Assembly: GCA_021527695.1 (NCBI GenBank)
Contig: JAKFAO010000012.1
Location: 62,001-126,000, forward strand
Source: Naematelia aurantialba
Taxonomy: Eukaryota; Basidiomycota; Tremellomycetes; Tremellales; Naemateliaceae
Reading direction: 5' to 3'
Length of the DNA stretch: 64,000 nucleotides
Shown here: positions 28,175 to 37,291 of the stretch, piece by piece
Layout of the letters: each line of letters opens with the position of its first letter
Position numbering within the stretch: the stretch's first letter is position 1
Notes under the pieces: generated by a model
The model's input: the letters and a program-made list of their open reading frames with translations, nothing else
What the model was told of the DNA's origin: nothing
Databases searched by the model: none
Made by a program: the position numbers and the translations under genes

Positions 28175-30884
28175 ATGTCCCGCTTCGTCCGACCCGTGAG
28201 TCTCCACAGCTACTCGATAGGTCTCGCCTTTGACTCTTGTTGCAGTCGAAATACAGACACGTCTACGGCGAAAAGGCAAAGGTCCACTACGAGAATGCCA
28301 AGATATCCGGCTCGGCATGGGACACCGACCTCGTTTCAGCGGGTGGAAAGTACCTCGCTGTGAACTGGCAGGTCGCTGGTGGAGGAGTACGTCTACGTCT
28401 TCGTCCCTCCATGTCGCGTCCAATCAACGGGTAGTTCGGTACTGATCTGTCGCTTATAGGCATTCGCGATCCTGCCAGTCTTCTCTCCCTATACTCCGCC
28501 TAAACCTGCTGGATTCCCCACCAAATTACCGGACATCCTGCCTCTGGCCCGGGGTCACACGGCACCTGTACTCGATACTGCTTGGTCCCCGTTTGACGAC
28601 GATCTCGTCGCCTCGGCCGGGGAGGACGGCAAGAGTACGTCCCATACACTCTAAGCTGAGCATGCGAGCTCATACTGTCACAGTCTTTCTGTGGAAAATC
28701 TCGGATGATATCTTTTACGGATGGGGAGAGGAAAAATGGGCGCCAGAAGACCTCAGCCCAAGTGGAAAGCTCAACGCTGGTGGACGGTGAGCCCCTTGTG
28801 CAACTACGACTCTCGAGTCGAGTCACCATTGACATGATGTGACAGGAAAGTAGGACAGGTCATCTTCCATCCCACGGCATCTAACATCCTCACATCGGCA
28901 TCGGGCGATCACCTCGTCCGCCTTTGGGATATTGAACAGGGCCAGGACTCGGCAACGATCACTTTGAAAGGGCATGGCGATTCGATTCAAGGTCTCGCTT
29001 GGAATACACTCGGTACCCTCCTCGCCACGGTCAGTTTCTTTCCTATCCATCCCAAAACGGAGCCTAGCCACCCCACCCCGTAAAGCAGAGCTGAACTGGG
29101 CAGACCTGTCGAGACAAGAAGCTGCGGCTGTTCGACCCTAGGGCGAGCAAGGAAGCAGTAAGAACGGTAGATGGCCACACTGGTGTCAAGGGCTCAAGAG
29201 TTGTCTGGCTCGGCGACAGAGACAGGATCGCAACCACAGGCGTGAGCTCGTTTCGTCTTGTGACGACCCCTCAGCTCACCAGTCTGCAGTTCAGCAAGAT
29301 GTCGGACCGCCAGCTCGGTGTATGGGAGACTGGTGGTCTCAAGAACCTGAACATGACTTCGCTCGACTCTAGCGCGTGCGTGGGCCAATGCATCGTGGAT
29401 TCTGGGATATGGTCGCTGACAACCTGCAGAGGCGTCATCATGCCATTCTATGCTGAGGGCAACGATGTTCTCCTTCTGGCTGGAAAGGGGTTAGTCTCCT
29501 CAAACACGTCAGTACATCCAGCTGATCGCGTTAGCGACGGCAACATCCGGTATTTCGAGTACGAGTCTGATGAGCTCCACTTCCTGAACGAGTACAAGTC
29601 TTCAGATCCTCGTGAGTTGCAGGCTACAGGAACTCGCTTACCTTCAGAGCGCGGTTTCACGCTGCTCCCTCGGCGCGCCCTCGATGTCAGCCAGAACGAG
29701 ATTGCCCGAGGATTCAAGCTTGCTGGCTCCGGTATCCATCCCTTGTCATTCATTGTGCCTCGTAAAGCAGAATCCTTCCAGGCAGAGTAGGTCCACTGCT
29801 CCATAAAGCTCCCAGCTGAGCTTTGTCAGTATTTTCCCACCAGCCAACTCTATCGAACCTGCTCTTTCTTCGAGTGAATGGTTCGATGGCAAGACCGCCC
29901 GTCCAAAGGTCATTGACCTCGAGACTCACGCCGTGACTACTTCGGATGCTCCTGTCCCTGCCACGCCTGCACCCGCACCTGAACCTGCCAAGCCAAAGGC
30001 GGAACCTGTACCAGTCCCTAAACAAGAGCCAAAACTCGAACCAGTTTTGGTGTCGAAGGAGCCGACACCCGAAGCTCTTACACCGCCCAAAGACGAGTTG
30101 ACTCCGACCCCTCCGTCTGCCGCAGACGATATTGAACTCCCGGCTTCGGCAGCGGCACTTGAGATTGAGCAGCCGGATAGCGAAGACGAAACTCCTGTGT
30201 CTGCTCCTCCAACCGGTAGTGTAAAGGAAATTTCTACCGTCACGACTCCCGTCGCAAACGGATCCACTGTATCAGCTGTCAGTGGCCTGCGTCTCACGAT
30301 TAACTTGAAATGTCACTGATGTCTCCTTCAGCCCAAAGATCATCTGCTTATCAAAAAGCTTTCCGACAAAGCTACGACCCCGACACGAGGCTCGCCTCTA
30401 TCTGCGGGTTATGACCTCTATTCAGCCGAAGAGAAGATTGTACCAGCACGGGGCAAGGCGCTCATTGATCTGCAACTTTCCATCGCCGTTCCAGAAGGGA
30501 CTTACGGGCGTGTCGCACCACGGTCCGGTCTAGGTAGGTGATACCTCGGAGCTGTCGCTAAGACTATAGCATCAAAGCACTCCATTGATACTGGTGCTGG
30601 TGTGATTGATGCCGATTATCGCGGGCCACTCATGGTCTTGCTGTACAACCTTTCGGATGTGGACTTCGAGGTCCACCCCGGGGACAGGGTGGCGCAGCTC
30701 ATTCTGGAAAAGTATACGGCCGCACCTATCCTGGAGGTAGAGGTGAGCAATCCCAACCGCGTTCTAGGGAGCGAGATGGTAAAAGAAAATCTCTGATTAT
30801 GTGCAGGATCTGGAGATCACCGAGAGAGGCGCGGGTGGGTTCGGGTCGACGGGTGGTTTCGGTCACCGCGGTCAGACACTGTGA
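28175..30884 (+). CDS. CRN1-DUT1: Coronin-dUTPase fusion protein
   Basis: Fourteen exons, all with GT-AG introns, sum to exactly 2,025 nt (674 residues): 28175-28195, 28246-28386, 28460-28634, 28684-28786, 28846-29029, 29104-29241, 29290-29375, 29430-29489, 29535-29611, 29648-29786, 29830-30277, 30332-30533, 30570-30742, 30807-30884. Residues 1 to about 400 are a coronin WD40 propeller ([15 protein letters not shown] start, [33 protein letters not shown], then the post-propeller EWFDGK). A Pro/Glu/Lys-rich linker follows to residue 524. Residues 525-674 are a complete dUTPase with all five motifs: SAGYDLYS (548-555), APRSGL (586-591), GVIDADYRG (602-610), GDRVAQLI (629-636), [10 protein letters not shown] (656-665). 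Coronin binds actin/Arp2/3; dUTPase hydrolyses dUTP to dUMP. The usual coronin C-terminal coiled coil is absent. dUTPase has no in-frame ATG of its own in exons 9-14 upstream of its fold. Confidence 0.85.
30278..30331 (+). promoter_or_regulatory. 54-nt in-frame intron with stop codon between coronin and dUTPase
   Basis: Donor GTCAGT follows codon GCT; acceptor TTCAG precedes CCC AAA. Length is a multiple of three, so both sides stay in the same frame. If retained, the coronin frame continues 13 codons to a TGA at 30317-30319, giving a stand-alone 537-residue coronin. If removed, the 674-residue fusion is made. Alternative retention is an inference. Confidence 0.6.
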
Positions 30885-30942
30885 AGGGTAAATTTGTGAT
30901 GAATCTCGGTTGTCCTCCCCGTCCGCAGCCCCGCCCCGAGCG

Positions 30943-31135
30943 TACCGGTGACTAGTCGCCGAGGTTGTCGGTCCCCATCCACCCAGCTCATCGCTGACCT
31001 ACTCACCGTGCGTATCGGCGACTCCTTCACTGAACTTGGAGATCTATTACCGGTGACCCATTTCCTGAGCTTTGTGATCTCTCTACCGACGTTATCGGTG
31101 ACTCATTCACTGAGCTCGCCAATGACTTATACACC
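30943..31135. repeat. Degenerate minisatellite downstream of the fusion gene
   Basis: Copies related to TATCGGTGACTCATTCACTG start near 30943, 31013, 31048 and 31093, about 35-45 nt apart. In different frames they can encode variants of IGDSFTEL. The copies are divergent and not in one frame, so a decayed coding repeat or a plain minisatellite are both possible. The rest of 30885-31765 contains only short open frames without motifs. Confidence 0.6.
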
Positions 31136-31765
31136 GCGATCATCAGCTATCCCATCCCCGAGGTCAACGGGCTGTCCCACGCTTCGGAAGCAAATGGTGG
31201 GAAGGCGTGACGATCGGTGGCGAGGTCCCCGGCTCCCAAGTCCAAGAAGGCTTTTGGCCGTAGCCTTGTTGCTCAATAACTGACAACTTGCTCTCTCAAT
31301 GACAGGCGAGTACCGCCGAGAACGTCCGCAGTCTGCAGGAAGGCTAGTCCATCATCGTCGATCATACACCGGAGGTCCAAACGCCGGAGGTGCCCCTATA
31401 ATGAAGGGGAGCGGCAAATCCACGGAACAGTCTGACCAAAGGAAGCGGCGAGCAAGTAGGAAGCGAAGAGGTATCTACTCGTCTCAACTCGGTATTCAGA
31501 CTGAAAGCAAGGGATTGCGTAAGGCTGAAAAGATCGGCAAGGACTTGTGTCTAGCTCACCGCCACCCCCCGTTTGGGCTCTCTGAAACGACAGAAGGCCG
31601 GTGTTTGGTCCAATGCTGAAGGCTTGCGAGGGAGTTCCTACAGCCTCTCTCTCACTGGCCGTGGCACTGAGCGAAGTCTGGCTATTCGAAGGCACACCGG
31701 GGGCAATGAGAGGTCAAAAGGGCGAGGTGAAAACGAGGCCGAGGCGTTCGCACATTGGGCGCACC

Positions 31766-32487
31766 ATGTTTAGTATGAATCAGACCACTTCAAGCTCTAA
31801 CAACCATCTACTGACCGAGATGCCCGAGGACGAACTTTTCGCGTATCTCGATGCAATCAAACGTTCGGCGAGAAGCGTTAATCAGGAGATCGGAACCATC
31901 GACGACGATATGCAGTTGCGCCACATCCTTTATGTCCCTTCCAGTCACTTATCGCTGGAGGAGGCGCTTGCCGGCGCTGACATCGTCAGTGATTGGGGGC
32001 ACCGCTTGATTCCCTACGGATGGGAAGTCGATGAACGTGAAGTGTCCCTGAGAGGCTTCCTCACCCGAGCACACGACTGCCTGGTAGGGCTCCAGAGCCT
32101 TCGTTCCGTTCCGGAACATCTTTCGATCCCCTTCGATACAGCGACGGTCTTGACTGATTATCTAGTCAGGTACAGTTGGGGAGGAGCAGAGGGGTCTCGT
32201 AGCTGCCTGTGCGTACAGTCTCGCAGTCCTTGTACCGTTCAACTGCGTGGCTACCAACTGACGAATTCAGATCGGCAGCGAACACGACGTTGGTGAAGTT
32301 TTCGAATTGGACAAACAAGAGGCGCGAGGCAGAGACTGAGAGCTATGCGCAGTCTTTGAGGATGGGCCAGTGCCTGCACATGAGCCACAATGTCGTCGCG
32401 TTTTGTCTCGGTTTAGTGTCAGTGCTGTGTTATACCCACTACGAAGACATACGCGGAGCCGCCGGCGGTGGCAGAGCACAGCCCTAG
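31766..32487 (+). CDS. Orphan protein A with C-terminal hydrophobic segment
   Basis: Two exons, 31766-32169 and 32271-32487, join in frame (AG|A) to give 206 residues. The start CACCATGTTT is a good context; the frame stays open upstream to an earlier ATG at 31601, which would add 55 residues. The body is acidic and helical (EDELFAYLDAIKRSARSVNQ, HLSLEEALAGADIVSDWGHR). Near the C-terminus is a hydrophobic run, NVVAFCLGLVSVLCY, followed by an acidic then Gly-rich tail. I recognise no family. The position first in a row of similar-looking genes, and the soluble head plus C-terminal membrane segment, suggest a tail-anchored protein (inference). Confidence 0.5.
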
Positions 32488-33154
32488 GCAGTCGGCGACT
32501 TGTCTTCGGGCTGGCGCAATTCCCAAGTAGATGTTGTAAATTTTGGTTGACTTGCATAATTCCCTGTGCACTTTGAGATGCGAAGCGTGAATTCTGAGAA
32601 TACGATCGGCACGAGATTGGCAAGTTGAATATAGTTTCGACTATGAAGACAGCGCCAGCAACGGCCCACTCGATCTATCGCACGGACATGCTCGTAGCGC
32701 CGTTACCCCGAAGTCTTGGTCCTCAATTCGGCCGGCGGTCTTGCCGCCATGGGTTCATTCTAGACTGACCGGCCATGCGTGCCGCCTGTTGATTATCGTT
32801 TGGTCTTCCTTCAGAAACTTCGTCGATGGAAATCATCGCCGACTCCTCCCGAGAAGACCGTCTGCGGAGGACGGCGTCTGCTTGTCTAGCTTCTGATCGG
32901 CTGAGGCGTTGCATTTTCTGTTACCTTTGTATCTCCCGAAACGTGCTCCACAACTGGCTCCTCCTATTCTGAGCAAACAACGCATTTGCAGTCGGTCGCT
33001 CTTCCCTCGAAGGCAAAGTGGCGAAACGTCCAGACTACGAGGAAGGCAATAACACCTCGAATATGAAGGCCCGGGACGATTGACCATAGATGCTGCTACT
33101 GGACTGCAATGCCCCTCGTCACCTCAATACATCAGACACTCCCGAGCTTGTACC
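32488..33154. other. Gap between orphan genes A and B
   Basis: About 670 bp. Only short open frames on both strands, none with recognisable motifs. It may hold the promoter of orphan gene B. Confidence 0.4.
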
Positions 33155-34028
33155 ATGTTGCGACTTTTCCGCACTCCTTCAGGCTCAAATAAGTTCAGAA
33201 GTCGGTTCCGTCAGAGTCCCCCTTCTGGTCCCGGGTTCCCGATGCGTAACATGGGAACTCGACAAGGGTCAAGCACAGACGGGTTCGATCCATCCGAGAC
33301 CCGTACCAGTCCAGTGCCGCTGAGGGAAGGCACCAGTGATTTAAGAGAAACAGTCAGTAGCACGGTGGTCCAACGCGATTCTGACACCCCTGAGCGTGAT
33401 TGGCGAAGAGACGCTCTTGCAGAGGTTGTCAGCGGTGACGAGAGGAACAGAAGCATGGCCACCTTGGTGGATATAGCAATGTACCTCGTGGATCCTTGTA
33501 TCCCCGAAGAACAGTCGCAACAGCGAGAACGCAGATTCGGGTTGCTCCTCGATACCTGCCACGACGATCCCAGTGGGTTGAGTCTGCAAGAAAGCTTTTC
33601 GGTCGCTTACCGAACCCTTTTGGGCCGGGACCTGCGGCTAGCCCCCGAGGACCAAACGGATCTTCAAAGGCGATCGGTGCAGCGCCTGTCGGAGCATGTG
33701 GAGGATATCATCGGAAAGACCGACCGCACACATCCACATTATCGGAACCTTGAGCACTCGAGAGTGTTACTCGCCTTTTTGATGGAAAAACTCGGTGACG
33801 AGGGTGGGCACGGCACCAAGTCTAGGTAGGTGCGGAGGAATACGCAGCGCTGATAATAGCAATATGGAAGGTGTCGTTCTCGCCACGCTTCTCGGTGCCC
33901 ATTCGTGCGCAGTGTTTTCGAGGTTGTGGCACGAGCAGCAGGTGCAACAGTCAGAGGCTGCGTTCGAAGAGCTACAAGCTTCAAGACGCCGCCAGCGGGA
34001 ATATGACGAGAAGTGTACAATTTGCTGA
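33155..34028 (+). CDS. Orphan protein B
   Basis: A first exon of 671 nt (33155-33825) encodes a basic, Ser/Arg-rich N-terminus (MLRLFRTPSGSNKFRSRFRQ), a disordered stretch and a helical domain (TLVDIAMYLVDPCIPEEQSQ, LSLQESFSVAYRTLLGRDLR, EHVEDIIGKT). Read straight on, it stops at 33829. A candidate 34-nt intron (GTAGGT to ATAATAG) would join in frame to 33860-34028, adding a moderately hydrophobic MEGVVLATLLGAHSCAVF, a charged helix and the terminal residues CTIC. That intron is shorter than the others seen here, so the C-terminal part is uncertain. A further coding-like piece (GLDDLADACKATARFRNLLE, near 34110-34210) may be another exon. No known family recognised. The basic start could be a targeting signal. 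Confidence 0.45.
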
Positions 34029-34659
34029 ATATCTCGGGGTCAGTTCACCGTCTTGTACAGTAGGTATCTGGCTGAATGTACAACCATTACACTGTGTCCG
34101 TCCCATAGACTGCATGTCTCTAGAGGGCTCGACGACTTAGCCGACGCGTGTAAGGCTACGGCCCGCTTTCGGAATCTGCTGGAACAAGGAAGAAGGACGA
34201 TGAGGTGACCAAGGATCTAAGAATTCTCGCATTGCCCGAGTCGTCAGAGAGCCCGTCGACGGTGGCGAAGCAGGACTGATTCGAACATCCAGAGTTGAAA
34301 GTCTGCATCATTCTTCATCACTGCGATCGGGTCACACTGAGAACCCCATTTGGTATTTGCGGGAATGGTGCTTTTACTGTATCTAGTGCTTGGACGCAGT
34401 CGCCACTTGACTGCAGCGTACACAATTTGCAATTTGCTTGGGGTCCGCAAAAGATGTATCCACTGACTGAGCTCAGAGCGTGTCTCCTTTCATCGAGGCT
34501 CCTGGAGTCTGGTTAGTGAGAGTAATTTCCGTCATTGAAGACTGGCACTGGGGGAAATCTTCTTGCTCTTCAACCTTTTGGCTGGTCTAGCCTCAAACGA
34601 CACTTGAATCGTGTTCCGAGCTACTCTCACAGTACTTGCCGGCCATCCCTTGCCAGAGG
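34029..34659. other. Gap between orphan genes B and C
   Basis: About 630 bp. It contains one coding-like stretch in a single frame near 34110-34210 that could be a last exon of gene B. No other signal seen. Confidence 0.4.
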
Positions 34660-35470
34660 ATGTCGTCCAGCTCAAAGTTATTGGACCGCCTTTCGAACTC
34701 GGGGAAAGCACGGTCAGGTTCCAAACGGCCAGCCCTGTCTACGATTGTCACCTCCCGAACTCTACAAACCGATTCATTGGTAACGACGAAGACAGTGATA
34801 GCGGGCAGTGCCCTAATGGACTCTCCACAAGACTTCAGGCCACTCGATCGTGGAAGCTCAGGGTTCTGGTATGGCGGAAGGCAGAGGACTACCCGTTCTA
34901 ATTCCACAGACAGCACATCTTCTCTCCCTATTGCACTCACAGTCCCTTCCAGTGACGGGAGCGAAACCGCTTCCCAGTTGTTGAAAATAGTGCGCCGATC
35001 ATCCAGCGGTGGAATCGCACCGGTCCCCAGGGGACGCCAGCTCTTTGGGCAGCCTCAGAGTCGAAAGGCTACTTCGAAAATCCCCAGAGTCATGTCGCTT
35101 CCAGCTGCCTCGCAGCCAAGTGGCGGTGCCTCCACGGTCAGCGCGGGGCCCGCACAGGTGTCCACACTGACGTTAGTGGTTTCTCTGCCTGTGATATAGA
35201 CTGCTCATACAGTATAGTAGCTCCACTGAAGCTCATAATCGCTCCCAAATACAGGGAAGCGACAAGGTTGTGGACTCGGTGTCAACCTCTGCACCTAACA
35301 ATGACGAAGGGGGTACGGATGGGAGATACTCGAGAGGAGCGGCCCTTGTGTGTCTCTTTCTAGTGGCGAGCCTGAGTGGAATAGCACTCAGCACGACAAC
35401 GAATTGGATCGTCAATCGCTTGACCAATGACCCGACCGAGCTCGAGGATGCCGCCCTGCAATGGGATTGA
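34660..35470 (+). CDS. Orphan protein C, Ser-rich with C-terminal membrane span
   Basis: Exon 1 (34660-35190) and exon 2 (35255-35470) join in phase 0 to give 248 residues; a donor 15 nt earlier would also be in frame. The first ~190 residues are low-complexity, Ser/Thr/Arg-rich and probably disordered and phosphorylated (RSNSTDSTSSLPIALTVP). Exon 2 encodes a short polar linker, then a strong membrane segment GAALVCLFLVASLSGIALS and about 25 C-terminal residues ending ALQWD. The single span close to the C-terminus is the hallmark of tail-anchored proteins. No family recognised. Confidence 0.5.
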
Positions 35471-35583
35471 TGTGCATACATCTGATTAGTGTCACTTGGC
35501 CATTCCTCAAAGAATATTTATGTAAAGTAAAGTACCGATCTTTTTAACCGCTGAGCGCCCGAGCCCCTACCCCCAGTCAATCG

Positions 35584-36177
35584 GTGCTCTGTCAGAGGCA
35601 GCATGGCAATGGCTGGCATCTATTTCATATTGGCTGTGTAACAGAAGCATATGCATGCGTAGCCTGGACAGCCGCGTACGACGTAGTGTCTGAATATGCA
35701 GGAAAGATACGTACGGGAGGTCTCCTCCACAGTGCCCTGTGTGGCGACTCGACGAGGTTTGGCCGGTCGGCGGTGCAAAATGGAGGCTACAAGCACATTG
35801 CGATGCATGCGAGCAGAACGGATCACATGGAACCTCCACTGGTTAGTCATTGGAGGGGAAGCTGGTATGCACCGCTTTGTATTTGGCTCCTTCTCCGGCT
35901 GAGGCAACGGTGACTGGCTGTGACGGTCAGCAAGGCCGAGGAGACAAAAGGTTGCAATGCCGAGACAGATTCGCCCAAGGGAAGACACCGTCTCACGTCG
36001 CTTCCGGGCCGTATGGGACCATGCCCGCAGGTTGTCTCGAAGGCAACTGACATTGCAAGCAGATTGAAAACGGTCAAGAAGCCGAATGTGGCCGTCGTGG
36101 CAGCGTTACGCCTGCCAGTGTTCTTACTGTATTCCTCAATTTGGGTCTACCTCCCATTCAACGTGATTCTCACTTGA
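35584..36177 (+). CDS. Orphan protein E, possible tail-anchored protein (poorly resolved)
   Basis: The 3' exon (35931-36177) ends in a strongly hydrophobic stretch, VAVVAALRLPVFLLYSSIWV followed by YLPFNVILT and a stop. A 66-nt intron (35865-35930, GTATGC to GGTCAG) would join it in frame to an upstream open stretch, but a convincing ATG and 5' boundary are not visible; the coordinate 35584 only marks where that stretch opens. The call rests mainly on the terminal hydrophobic segment and the position between two similar genes. It could be a remnant. Confidence 0.25.
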
Positions 36178-36195
36178 AGGCCGCCGTCCGCTGAC

Positions 36196-37089
36196 ATGCC
36201 ATCCAGATCTCGAAAAGCGAAGGGATCCACTGCTAACACACGGCCGAGTCGCTTCAAACAGGGCCATAGACCATGGTCTAGAAGAGAGCAGACTGCGTCG
36301 GAAGAGACAGACGTCAGCTACCTGCAGGTGGATCCGGACGCTCCGCCATGGACGCTTCCCCAGACCCTCGTTAACACCAAAGAGGTGGTCAGAACCCTGC
36401 TTGAACGAACCCTCCAGATCGATTTTTCTGCGTCCTTCGACATCCCGCGGGACTCGGCCGTGGCCTCGCGCATCCAAGCGGCAATGACGAGGCCAGGCGG
36501 ACTGGACGAGATTGATCCCAGAGACTTCTCGCTCACAAATCACCTGACGATCTTTTCGCACTTTCTGCACACCACCGATCCCGAACAAGAGGCGCAACTT
36601 CGGCGTTTCCTTGTCGAACGAAGCGGTAGTCACTTTGAGCGCGAACTGAACCGCCTCGCGCTGGATCTGGAGCGGGCGCAATCGAAACTCATGGAGGCAT
36701 ACACTTATAGTACCGTTCTGGACAACGAGTTGAAGCTGCAGATACAACACGGCGAGGCTGCCGACAGCATGGCCGTGAAACAGCGGTTAGTATTCTGCCT
36801 TTCTGACGATCGAGAATTCAGAAGAACTTACCTGGATAGCTTGTACATGCTGAAAACAGTGTTCGGGCGGACAGACAAGTTGTGGAACCGTAAGAGTACC
36901 AAGCCACTCAGGTCCATCATTTCAGTCCATCGCCAGACTAGCAGGATCTTGTTGTGCACCGTCTTCTTCATGGCCGGTTGGCTCAGTGCCATGACGCTTC
37001 TGTTCTCGACGCCGGTGAGGACGGGAACCATATTTGCGTCAGTGATGTCGGGTGAGCTATCGTATTCAGAGGCGAGTCAGTCGGGGTAA
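36196..37089 (+). CDS. Orphan protein D with C-terminal membrane span
   Basis: An uninterrupted 297-codon frame from ATG 36196 to the stop at 37087-37089. The N-terminus is basic (MPSRSRKAKGSTANTRPSRF); the centre is acidic and helical (TLVNTKEVVRTLLERTLQID, DPEQEAQLRRFLVERSGSHF, RELNRLALDLERAQSKLMEA). A single strong membrane segment, ILLCTVFFMAGWLSAMTLLF, lies 30 or so residues from the end. An optional 36-nt GTTAGT...TTCAG segment (36786-36821) could be spliced out without breaking the frame but is very short. No known domain recognised. The length and codon pattern make it the most convincing gene of the five-gene row. Confidence 0.65.
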   Translation: MPSRSRKAKGSTANTRPSRFKQGHRPWSRREQTASEETDVSYLQVDPDAPPWTLPQTLVNTKEVVRTLLERTLQIDFSASFDIPRDSAVASRIQAAMTRPGGLDEIDPRDFSLTNHLTIFSHFLHTTDPEQEAQLRRFLVERSGSHFERELNRLALDLERAQSKLMEAYTYSTVLDNELKLQIQHGEAADSMAVKQRLVFCLSDDREFRRTYLDSLYMLKTVFGRTDKLWNRKSTKPLRSIISVHRQTSRILLCTVFFMAGWLSAMTLLFSTPVRTGTIFASVMSGELSYSEASQSG

Positions 37090-37291
37090 TGCCTGGCCAG
37101 GCGGGGGCCACTTTCGCCACGCTGCGGCATTCGGTTTCCAGACCGAGATCTACCGAGGCGTCCTGTAATTGATACCTATGCAAAGTGGAAGTACATGCGT
37201 CATATATTACAGCCCAAATGGTGTGTACATGTGAGGGAGACTGCCGGGTATGTGAGAGCCACGCAAACCGCCACGCGTGGGTGCCACGACT

